A program made the position numbers and the translations under genes. A DNA stretch of 5,406 nt from Pseudomonadota bacterium (GTDB lineage: Bacteria; Pseudomonadota; Gammaproteobacteria; Burkholderiales; Rhodocyclaceae): the NCBI GenBank assembly GCA_030917225.1, contig JAUPVD010000327.1, positions 1 through 5,406 of the forward strand. The letters run 5' to 3'. Below are positions 1-5,406 of the stretch, piece by piece (position 1 is the stretch's first letter; each line of letters starts with the position of its first letter). The notes below the pieces were generated by a model that was not told the origin of the DNA, made no database searches, and was given only the letters and a program-made list of their open reading frames with translations.

Positions 1-2
1 CA

Positions 3-200
3 ACGCCACCCGTTTCTGACGACGCGCCGAAGCTGACGCAGGCCGACTTAGACGTCGCCCGCTTCCGCATCGGAGGCGAACCTGCCAGCCGCGCCGACTG
101 GCAGGCTGCTGTCTGCGCCCGGATCGGCGCGGGCGTTGGTGTGCATTGGCCGGAAATCGATGAAGACATCGCAGTCAGTACGCTGATGAGGAATCACTGA
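3..200 (+). CDS. DUF2442-like protein, 3' end only
   Basis: Reading frame 3 is open from the window edge to a TGA at 198-200, giving the last 65 residues of a protein whose start lies upstream. The C-terminal stretch GVHWPEIDEDIAV followed by a short hydrophobic-basic tail closely resembles the C-terminal signature of DUF2442 proteins (G-x-H-W-P-x-L-D-E-D-I-S-V). These are small proteins of unknown biochemical role, often paired with DUF4160 and sometimes discussed as toxin-antitoxin-like. The preceding residues (about 14-45 of this fragment) are charged and show nothing I recognise. The gene ends 14 bases before the -35 element of the next transcription unit, so it probably belongs to a separate unit and has no evident link to the metal genes downstream. 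The family call rests on one motif. Confidence 0.6.
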   Translation, partial: TPPVSDDAPKLTQADLDVARFRIGGEPASRADWQAAVCARIGAGVGVHWPEIDEDIAVSTLMRNH

Positions 201-214
201 GCGGCCGGACCTGC

Positions 215-242
215 TTGCCAAATCTCCCGCTTTCGTTATAAT
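215..242 (+). promoter_or_regulatory. sigma70-type promoter of the FTR1 permease gene
   Basis: TTGCCA at 215-220 (5/6 match to TTGACA) and a perfect TATAAT at 237-242 are separated by 16 bases. Transcription would begin near 249-250, about 30 bases before the preferred start codon. The -10 box is overlapped by a Fur box, as expected for an iron-repressed promoter. Seen directly in sequence; activity is inferred. Confidence 0.72.
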
Positions 243-258
243 GCGAACCATTCTCATT
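240..258 (+). promoter_or_regulatory. Fur box overlapping the -10 element
   Basis: The 19-base element AATGCGAACCATTCTCATT is an imperfect palindrome (14 of 19 positions match its reverse complement). Its right half, ATTCTCA, is identical to the half-site of the GC-tolerant Fur consensus TGAGAAT-N-ATTCTCA; the left half, TGCGAAC, matches 5 of 7. It covers the end of the TATAAT box and the expected transcription start, so bound Fe-Fur would block RNA polymerase. Zur was considered because GTTATAAT lies at 235-242, but the opposite Zur half-site is missing. The iron link also fits the permease encoded just downstream. Confidence 0.78.
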
Positions 259-278
259 CGTAGATGGACGCATTCGCC

Positions 279-1043
279 ATGCTGCAATCTCTGGTTATCG
301 CCCTGCGTGAAGGCCTCGAAGCCTTCCTGATCGTCGGCATCACCCTCGCCTATCTGCGCCAGACCGGGCGCGCTGCGCTGGTTTCTGCAGCGCATTGGGG
401 CATCGGCGTTTCGGTCATCACTTGCTTCGCCGCCGGCTGGGCGCTCGGCCAGGCGGAAAGCCAGCCCTTGTGGGAAGGTTCGCTGGCACTAGTGGCCGCC
501 GTGCTGGTGATCTCGATGGTGGTTTATATGCTGAAGGCGGCGCGCCACCTCAAGCAGCAGATCCATGCCCGGCTGGAGGCCTCGGCGGTGAAAGCCGGCC
601 CGGCGGCGTGGTTTGGTGTTTTCGCCTTTGTCGTGCTGATGATCACCCGCGAGGGCATGGAAACGACGCTGATGCTGACCTCGCTGGCCAGCATGGGTGG
701 CGCTTGGGACATGGTCATCGGCGGCCTGCTCGGCATCTGCCTGGCCGGACTGGCCGCGTGGGCCGGCAGCCGTTTCGGCGCCCGCATCGAGCTGCCGCGC
801 TTCTTCCAGGTGACTTCGGTTTTTCTGCTGCTCTTCGCCGTGCAGCTGGTCTTCTACGCCTTCCACGAATTCACCGAAACCGGCCTGTTGCCGATCGACA
901 ACGAATACTGGCACCTCGCCACCGAGCCGTATGCTCCCGAGGGGGAGTACGGCAGTTTCATCACTGGCCTGCTGCTGGTCGTGCCGCTGCTCTGGTATGT
1001 GGCGATCAGCCTGCGTGCCCGGTTGCAGCCGGCGACGGCCTGA
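279..1043 (+). CDS. FTR1/EfeU-family high-affinity iron permease
   Basis: An inner-membrane iron importer of the FTR1/EfeU (oxidase-dependent iron transporter) family. From the 279 start it has 254 residues, near the family size (E. coli EfeU is 276), with about seven hydrophobic segments near residues 2-26, 35-57, 67-85, 109-133, 145-163, 177-195 and 227-245. The two hallmark REGxE iron-binding motifs are present: REGLE at 10-14 in helix 1 and REGME at 124-128 in helix 4. An acidic/aromatic FHEFTETG follows helix 6. An in-frame ATG at 264 would add five residues but has no Shine-Dalgarno sequence; 279 has a weak upstream GGA and matches the usual family N-terminus (M-L-x-S-L-V-I-x-L-R-E-G-L-E). 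The Fur box 20 bases upstream implies iron-repressed expression. No EfeO, EfeB or cupredoxin partner lies within the window. Iron as substrate is family knowledge. Confidence 0.93.
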   Translation: MLQSLVIALREGLEAFLIVGITLAYLRQTGRAALVSAAHWGIGVSVITCFAAGWALGQAESQPLWEGSLALVAAVLVISMVVYMLKAARHLKQQIHARLEASAVKAGPAAWFGVFAFVVLMITREGMETTLMLTSLASMGGAWDMVIGGLLGICLAGLAAWAGSRFGARIELPRFFQVTSVFLLLFAVQLVFYAFHEFTETGLLPIDNEYWHLATEPYAPEGEYGSFITGLLLVVPLLWYVAISLRARLQPATA

Positions 1044-1140
1044 GTCGTAGCCGAGTCGGCAGCCAGTTCTTCAATCTATCGCCCGTTTTTGCCAGGACAC
1101 CCCGCCCCGAATTCGTTTCAATTCCTTTTTCCATCTGAAC

Positions 1141-1165
1141 GCCAGCCAGCCATGCGCCAGCCAGC
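1141..1165 (+). repeat. tandem direct repeat GCCAGCCAGC in the receptor leader
   Basis: The 10-mer GCCAGCCAGC occurs at 1141-1150 and again at 1156-1165, a 15-base period with CATGC between the copies. It lies between the permease stop and the receptor ribosome binding site. The two copies are not self-complementary, so no hairpin forms between them. It could be a regulator half-site pair or plain low complexity; function unknown. Confidence 0.5.
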
Positions 1166-1182
1166 TAATAAAAAAGCTCTCT

Positions 1183-1188
1183 GGAGGT
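1183..1188 (+). promoter_or_regulatory. strong ribosome binding site for the TonB receptor
   Basis: GGAGGT at 1183-1188 lies four bases before the ATG at 1193 and is preceded by an A-rich stretch (TAATAAAAAA at 1166-1175) that should keep the site unstructured. It fixes the 1193 start and is the only near-consensus Shine-Dalgarno seen among the genes in this window. Confidence 0.85.
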
Positions 1189-1192
1189 ATGC

Positions 1193-3472
1193 ATGTCTGT
1201 CGACCATGCCGGTTCACGCCGGCGCTTCGCCCTTGATCCACTCGCCGCCGCCGTAGCGGCCACCCTTGCCGCCTCTGCGCTGCCGGCCTTCGCCGACCAG
1301 CAGTTGCGCGACACCGTCGTCACCGCCACGCGCAACGCCGCCGTCATCGACGACCTGCCGGTCACCGTCACTGCCGTCACACGTGAACAGATGGATCGCC
1401 GCATGCCGGCCGACGAGGCCGATCTCTTTCGCGACGAGCCTGATGTCGCGATGGCCCGCGACCTGCGCCGCTTCGGCTCAACGCGCGTAAACATCCGTGG
1501 CATCGAGGACAACCGCGTCGTGCAGATGGTCGATGGCGTCCGCCTGCCCGACTATTACAACGGTGGTGGCCCGACCAACTTCTCGATGAGTGCAACGCCT
1601 TCGGCGATGCCCGATTTCCTCAAGCAGGTTGAAATCGTGCGCGGTCCGGCTTCCAGCCTCTACGGTTCCGACGCCATGGGCGGCGTGGTTGGCTTTGTCA
1701 CCATTGATCCGTCGGACATTGCGACCGGCGAGAAGAAGGCGGCCGTGCGCGTGCGTGGCGGCTACTTCGGCGCCAACGAACAGTTCTCCGGCAGCGTCGT
1801 CGGCGCCCTGCGCAGCGACAGTGCCGAGTTTCTGCTCGGCTATGGAGAAGCGCGCGGCCACGAAACCGACAACCAGGGCAAAGACAGCAGCACCAGCCGT
1901 TACCGCAGCAAGCCTAATCCTGCCGACACCGAAGATCGCGGCCTGATCGCCAAGCTGATACTGAAGCCATCGGCCGGCCACAAGCTCTCCGCCACCATTG
2001 AAGGGCGTGAGCAGAATGTCGACACGGACGTTCTCCGTCTGAGCAGATCGTTGCCGAAGATCACCACCATGACTGGCGACGACAACGCCAAGCGCGCCCG
2101 TTTCAGCCTCGAATACGAGCACAAGCCAACCGGCGCCTTCTACGACCGCATGCTCGCCAAGGCCTACTATCAGGATGCGGAAACGCACAACAAGAACTAC
2201 CAGCGCCGCAGCAATACCGGCGCAACCTGTTCGGCATCAACCGGCGCCGGCAACAACTGCAACATCTATCAGGATTTCTTCTTTGACCAGACGAATACTG
2301 GCGTAAACCTTCAATTCGAGTCGCTGCTCGGCGCCGGCAGCGTCTCCCATTTGCTGACCTACGGCGTCGATCTGATGCGCCAGGAAGTTGAGGAGCTGCG
2401 CGACGCCACCCGCTACAACCTGACCACCGGCACCGTTTCGAAATCGATTGCCGGCGACAACTATCCGTTGCGCGATTTCGCCAACGGCCAGACCGATACC
2501 GTCGGTCTCTTCCTGCAGGATGAAATCACCGGTCTCGCCGGCGGCAAGCTGACGCTGACGCCCGGTATCCGCTACGACCATACCAAGCTAAAGCCGGAAG
2601 TCGATGCGCTGTCGCAGCAGGTGCTGACGCAGCTCAACCGAACCGTTTCCGAACAAAGCTACAGCCATTTTTCGCCGAAGCTCGGCGCACAGTGGAAATT
2701 CACCGAGACACTCACGTCCTACGGCCAGATCGCTGCCGGCTTCCGTGCACCGAACTACAACGAGGTCAATGGCTCTTTCCGCAACACCGCCCAGCTCTAC
2801 GGCTCGGTTCCCAACGGCGAGCTGAAACCGGAGACCAGTGTCGGTCTGGAGCTCGGGCTGCGCGCGAAATCGGCAACGACGAGCAGTCAGATCGCGGTCT
2901 ACAACAACCAGTACAAGGAATTCATCGAGAACATCAAGCTTGCCTGCCCGTCCGATCCGTCCTGCATCCCCGGCTTCACGACCTACCAGTCGCGGAATCT
3001 CTCGAAGGTACGCATCTACGGTGCCGAAGTTCGTGGCAGCTGGGATTTCAAGCCAGGTTGGCGCGTTGATGGTGCGGTCGCCTATGCCCACGGCGACAAC
3101 AAGGAAAACAAGCAGCCGCTGAACAGCATCGAGCCGATGCGTTTGAGCCTTGGTCTTGCCCATGACGCCGGCAGTTGGGGCGCGGAAACACGGCTGCGCG
3201 CCGCTACCGGCAAGCACCGAATCGACGACAGCAGCGGCACAGCTACCGACCCGGCTTACTACCGTACTCCGGGCTATGGCGTCACCGACCTCACCGCCTG
3301 GATCAAGCCCAGCCGCGACACACGCGTCACCGCCGGCGTAAACAACGTCTTCGACAAGAAGTACTGGCAGTGGAGCGACATCCGCCAGGCCGACGCACTC
3401 TATCCGGAAAGCGTCGACTTCTACTCGCAACCAGGCCGCACCTTCCGCGTCGCCTTCCAGGCCGACTTCTAG
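1193..3472 (+). CDS. TonB-dependent haemoglobin/transferrin/lactoferrin-type (haem) outer-membrane receptor
   Basis: A complete 759-residue TonB-dependent receptor, an outer-membrane beta-barrel importing a scarce ligand with energy from TonB-ExbBD. A signal peptide covers residues 1-34 (basic start, Ala-rich core, AFA cleavage site before D35). The TonB box is DTVVTATR at 40-47. The plug domain runs to about 175, with RGIEDNRVVQMVDGVRLPD (102-120) and the highly conserved VEIVRGPASSLYGSDAMGG (146-164). The barrel ends with NNVFDKKYWQWSDIR (717-731) and a terminal Phe, as in outer-membrane proteins. GFRAP (516-520) and ELKPETS (543-549) are the positions of the FRAP/NPNL haem-receptor boxes. 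The NPNL box is degenerate (VPNGEL), no His lies between the boxes, and the plug has none. Two close Cys pairs (346/356 and 585/591) probably form loop disulfides. The ligand is therefore probable, not certain: haem or haemoprotein first, another metal chelate second. Confidence 0.92.
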   Translation: MSVDHAGSRRRFALDPLAAAVAATLAASALPAFADQQLRDTVVTATRNAAVIDDLPVTVTAVTREQMDRRMPADEADLFRDEPDVAMARDLRRFGSTRVNIRGIEDNRVVQMVDGVRLPDYYNGGGPTNFSMSATPSAMPDFLKQVEIVRGPASSLYGSDAMGGVVGFVTIDPSDIATGEKKAAVRVRGGYFGANEQFSGSVVGALRSDSAEFLLGYGEARGHETDNQGKDSSTSRYRSKPNPADTEDRGLIAKLILKPSAGHKLSATIEGREQNVDTDVLRLSRSLPKITTMTGDDNAKRARFSLEYEHKPTGAFYDRMLAKAYYQDAETHNKNYQRRSNTGATCSASTGAGNNCNIYQDFFFDQTNTGVNLQFESLLGAGSVSHLLTYGVDLMRQEVEELRDATRYNLTTGTVSKSIAGDNYPLRDFANGQTDTVGLFLQDEITGLAGGKLTLTPGIRYDHTKLKPEVDALSQQVLTQLNRTVSEQSYSHFSPKLGAQWKFTETLTSYGQIAAGFRAPNYNEVNGSFRNTAQLYGSVPNGELKPETSVGLELGLRAKSATTSSQIAVYNNQYKEFIENIKLACPSDPSCIPGFTTYQSRNLSKVRIYGAEVRGSWDFKPGWRVDGAVAYAHGDNKENKQPLNSIEPMRLSLGLAHDAGSWGAETRLRAATGKHRIDDSSGTATDPAYYRTPGYGVTDLTAWIKPSRDTRVTAGVNNVFDKKYWQWSDIRQADALYPESVDFYSQPGRTFRVAFQADF

Positions 3473-3499
3473 GACACAAGAAGAAAGAGACAAAGCCGA

Positions 3500-3528
3500 C
3501 CCCCGGTGCGCTTGAAACGCACCGGGGG
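3500..3528 (+). other. perfect intercistronic stem-loop (attenuator or RNA-processing hairpin)
   Basis: CCCCCGGTGCG (3500-3510) and CGCACCGGGGG (3518-3528) are perfect reverse complements, giving an 11-bp GC-rich stem with a 7-base loop (CTTGAAA). It begins 28 bases after the receptor stop and ends 22 bases before the next start codon. The bases that follow (CTTCGTGCC) contain no U-tract, so it is not a classical intrinsic terminator. It more likely causes partial attenuation or protects the receptor mRNA 3' end, setting high receptor and lower downstream expression. The structure is certain from sequence; the role is inferred. Confidence 0.8.
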
Positions 3529-3550
3529 CTTCGTGCCCAACGAAGCAACC

Positions 3551-3850
3551 ATGGAAACGAACCGCAAGCCGCAACTGCCCGACCCGGTCTCGCTCATCGC
3601 TGCACTGATGACGATGATGACGCGCTTTTCCTGCCTCGGCTGCCCGCGGCTCGCCAACCGCATCCGGCGCAACCTGGCGCTGCTGCAGCACTACACCGAT
3701 ACCGACATGCCGCCACCGCTGAAGCAGCTCGCGCAGCGCCTCGAACACGAATGGGCGCAGCTGCACACGGCCATTGCCGACGAACCCCACGTTGAAACGA
3801 ATACCGACGACAACAAACTCATCCATGCCGCCAGCCAGTCGCTGCATTGA
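3551..3850 (+). CDS. small CxxC-motif protein of unknown function between receptor and CobN-like gene
   Basis: A 99-residue protein I cannot assign to a named family. It has no signal peptide or clear transmembrane helix, so it is probably cytoplasmic. Residues 12-25 are hydrophobic and Met-rich, followed by C28-L-G-C31-P, a CxxC-Pro motif that could bind metal or act in redox. Residues 34-72 are rich in Leu, Arg, Gln and Glu and look alpha-helical; the tail from 73 is acidic and polar with several His (72, 80, 92, 99). The ATG at 3551 is preferred; an in-frame GTG at 3506 would lie inside the stem of the upstream hairpin. The Shine-Dalgarno is weak (GAAG at 3542-3545). It shares the reading frame of the next gene and is separated from it by 27 bases, which supports co-translation. 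A role tied to the receptor/chelatase pair is inferred from position only. Confidence 0.75.
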   Translation: METNRKPQLPDPVSLIAALMTMMTRFSCLGCPRLANRIRRNLALLQHYTDTDMPPPLKQLAQRLEHEWAQLHTAIADEPHVETNTDDNKLIHAASQSLH

Positions 3851-3877
3851 TCCACCCCACGACCAGCAAGCCACCCC

Positions 3878-5406
3878 ATGCCCCTGCGAAAATTCCTAGG
3901 CCGTACCCTGTTCGTTGCTGCCACGCTGTTCAGTGCAGCGACACACGCCGCAACCCACGCCGAAAACGCCACGACCAGCCTCCTCTTCATTTCCGTCAGC
4001 CCAGTGCCACACGGAAAATTCACCAAGCTCGCCGAAATCGGTGCCGCGCACGGCTTCAAGGTCGAATCGCGGCAGGCCGAGAAGTTGCCGGCCGAGCAGG
4101 ACGCCTCGCTGTTCCGGGGCGCAGATGTCGTGATCTTCGACGCGCCGCGCGACCATCTGCAGGACCAGATGCGCGCCAAGCTGGCCAAGGGGCTGCCCGG
4201 CCTCAAGGCGCCGCATCTGTGGATGCACGAGACGAAGCCAGAAGCCAAGGGGTTCCCGAAGGCGGTCGCTGATCGCCTGCACGCCTACTACATCAACGGC
4301 GCACGACCCAACTTCGAGAACTTTTTCCGCACGCTCGCCGCGCACCGCCAGGGCCAGCCACTCGACGGCATCGCGCCGCCGGTGATCTTCCCCAAGGCCG
4401 CGATCTACCACCCGCAGGCGCCCAGCCTCATCTTCGCCAACACGGCGGACTACCTGCGCTGGAAAAAAGTGGACCTGGCGAAGAAGCCGCCGGTAATCGC
4501 CATCGCGCTGCACCAGACCTATGTCGGCAGTGAACAAACGGCCTTCATCGACGACCTGATCTCCCGCGTCGAAGCCGCCGGTGCCGTGCCGCTGGCCTGG
4601 TACGCGCCGGTCATGGGGCCGCAAGCCGGGCTGCTGAAGGTCGACGGCAAACTCGTCGCCGATGCCGTCATCAACACCCAGATCGTCCTCGACCCGGAAG
4701 GACGAAAGAAGGAACTGGAAGCGCTTGGCATCCCCTGGGTGCAGGCCCTCTCCTACCGCAAGGGCGACGAGGCCGACTGGCGTGCCGACCAACAGGGCGT
4801 GCCACTGATCGACGTGCCCTTCTTCTTGGCCCAGGGCGAGTATGCCGGCATCACCGACGCGGTGATCGCCGGCGCGCAGAAGAAGGGCGACGACGCAGTG
4901 ACGGTGATCCCCGAACAATCTGCGGCCGTCGTCGCCAAGGCGGTCAACCAGGTGCGCCTGCAGCGCCTGCCGAATGCCGAAAAGAAGCTTGGCGTCTTCT
5001 TCTGGAACTACCCGCCGGGTGAAAAGAACCTCTCCGCTTCCTACCTCAACCTGCCACTGAGCCTTGCTGCCACGTTGAAGTCGCTGAAAGCTGCCGGCTA
5101 CGACGCGCAACCGGCCGAGGAAACGGTGCTGATCAACAACCTGCAGCGCCTGCTCTCGCCCTTCTATCGCGATGGGCAACTGGAATCACTGCTGCGCGAC
5201 GGGCTGGCCGAAAAGCTGCCGGTGAAAACCTATCGTGCCTGGCTGGCGACGCTGCCGGAAGGCGTGCGCCGCGAGCTACAGGAGCGCTGGGGCGATCCCG
5301 AGAAATCGGCAATGGTCATCCGCGAAGGTGGCAAAGGCAATGGCGAAGCCTTTTTCGTCATTCCGCGCTTTGCCGCCGGCAAGGTGATCTTCACGCCGCA
5401 GGCGCC
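3878..5406 (+). CDS. cobN: exported CobN/HmuS-type chelatase-like protein, N-terminal part (3' end beyond window)
   Basis: An open frame starts at ATG 3878 and runs off the window after 509 complete codons with no stop. CobN-family proteins are usually 1,200-1,400 residues, so more than half is missing. Family signs are FFWNYPPGEKN at 374-384 followed by SYLN at 388-391 (family pattern YYNYPPGKxN...SYLNxP), and the closing VIFTPQA, which corresponds to the stretch just before the conserved QPPRG. CobN is the large tetrapyrrole-binding subunit of cobaltochelatase. Unlike cytoplasmic CobN, this protein starts with a typical Sec signal peptide: basic residues 4-9, hydrophobic core 10-21, AxA-like cleavage near 24-28. 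It should therefore act in the periplasm or membrane, like HmuS of Bacteroidota haem loci. The start is well fixed: the preceding gene's TGA (3848-3850) is the upstream in-frame stop and 3878 the first ATG after it. The symbol is a family label only; B12 synthesis is unlikely here. Confidence 0.88.
   Translation, partial: MPLRKFLGRTLFVAATLFSAATHAATHAENATTSLLFISVSPVPHGKFTKLAEIGAAHGFKVESRQAEKLPAEQDASLFRGADVVIFDAPRDHLQDQMRAKLAKGLPGLKAPHLWMHETKPEAKGFPKAVADRLHAYYINGARPNFENFFRTLAAHRQGQPLDGIAPPVIFPKAAIYHPQAPSLIFANTADYLRWKKVDLAKKPPVIAIALHQTYVGSEQTAFIDDLISRVEAAGAVPLAWYAPVMGPQAGLLKVDGKLVADAVINTQIVLDPEGRKKELEALGIPWVQALSYRKGDEADWRADQQGVPLIDVPFFLAQGEYAGITDAVIAGAQKKGDDAVTVIPEQSAAVVAKAVNQVRLQRLPNAEKKLGVFFWNYPPGEKNLSASYLNLPLSLAATLKSLKAAGYDAQPAEETVLINNLQRLLSPFYRDGQLESLLRDGLAEKLPVKTYRAWLATLPEGVRRELQERWGDPEKSAMVIREGGKGNGEAFFVIPRFAAGKVIFTPQA

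Noticed and set aside
235..248. Zur-like GTTATAAT half-site
   Set aside because: The matching ATAAC half is absent, and the bases are explained by the TATAAT box plus the Fur palindrome.
1109..1130. GAATT-N6-AATTC inverted repeat followed by CTTTTT, as a terminator after the permease gene
   Set aside because: The stem is only 5 bp and almost all A/T, too weak to terminate; the T-run may be chance.
395..1138. 247-residue plus-strand frame overlapping the permease gene
   Set aside because: It is out of frame with the clear FTR1 protein, rich in Arg/Pro/Gly, lacks a start signal and shows no domain.
1044..1192. Cobalamin riboswitch upstream of the receptor
   Set aside because: The region is too short and I see no B12-box-like core; the GCCAGCCAGC repeats do not form the needed structure.
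1214..1240. Tat-like SRRRFAL at the receptor N-terminus
   Set aside because: It resembles a twin-arginine motif, but outer-membrane TonB receptors use Sec and must stay unfolded for barrel assembly. Arg-rich starts followed by an Ala-rich core are common in betaproteobacterial receptors.
3506..3550. GTG start extending the small protein by 15 residues
   Set aside because: The GTG lies within the 11-bp stem, lacks a Shine-Dalgarno sequence, and the ATG at 3551 gives a more natural N-terminus.
2588..3874. 428-residue open frame on the minus strand
   Set aside because: It lies opposite the receptor and the small gene, both supported by motifs and start signals. Its protein is low-complexity (Val/Gly/Arg/Ala-rich) with no domain, a typical shadow of GC-biased coding sequence.
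3896..5179. 427-residue open frame on the minus strand
   Set aside because: It is the antisense shadow of the CobN-like gene, whose plus-strand frame has a signal peptide and CobN motifs and runs uninterrupted to the window end.

Overview
The window is GC-rich, with strong third-position G/C bias, plus-strand genes and a betaproteobacterial look. Protein style suggests a Rhodocyclaceae-like organism (Dechloromonas/Azonexus type), but that is an impression, not a search result. All supported genes run left to right.

Layout. (1) 3-200: the 3' end of a gene whose last residues match the C-terminal signature of DUF2442 proteins. (2) 215-258: a good sigma70-type promoter (TTGCCA, 16 bp spacer, TATAAT) overlapped by a GC-tolerant Fur box. 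(3) 279-1043: an FTR1/EfeU-type iron permease with both REGxE motifs. (4) 1044-1192: a short intergenic region with a tandem 10-bp repeat and a strong Shine-Dalgarno site. (5) 1193-3472: a complete TonB-dependent outer-membrane receptor of the haemoglobin/transferrin/lactoferrin (haem) type. (6) 3500-3528: a perfect 11-bp intercistronic stem-loop. (7) 3551-3850: an unrecognised 99-residue protein with a Cys-Leu-Gly-Cys-Pro motif. (8) 3878 to the window end: the first 509 residues of a CobN/HmuS-type chelatase-like protein with an N-terminal signal peptide. It has no stop inside the window and continues beyond it.

Working model (inference). The receptor imports a metal-loaded ligand, probably haem or another metallo-tetrapyrrole, into the periplasm. 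The exported CobN-like protein handles that ligand there, possibly removing the metal, as proposed for HmuS of Bacteroidota haem loci. The FTR1 permease could then carry released iron across the inner membrane. The Fur box ties at least the permease to iron starvation. The small CxxC protein between receptor and chelatase is the least explained part. The main rival model is a zinc- or cobalt-related role for the receptor/CobN pair, because similar pairs occur in Zur-controlled loci.
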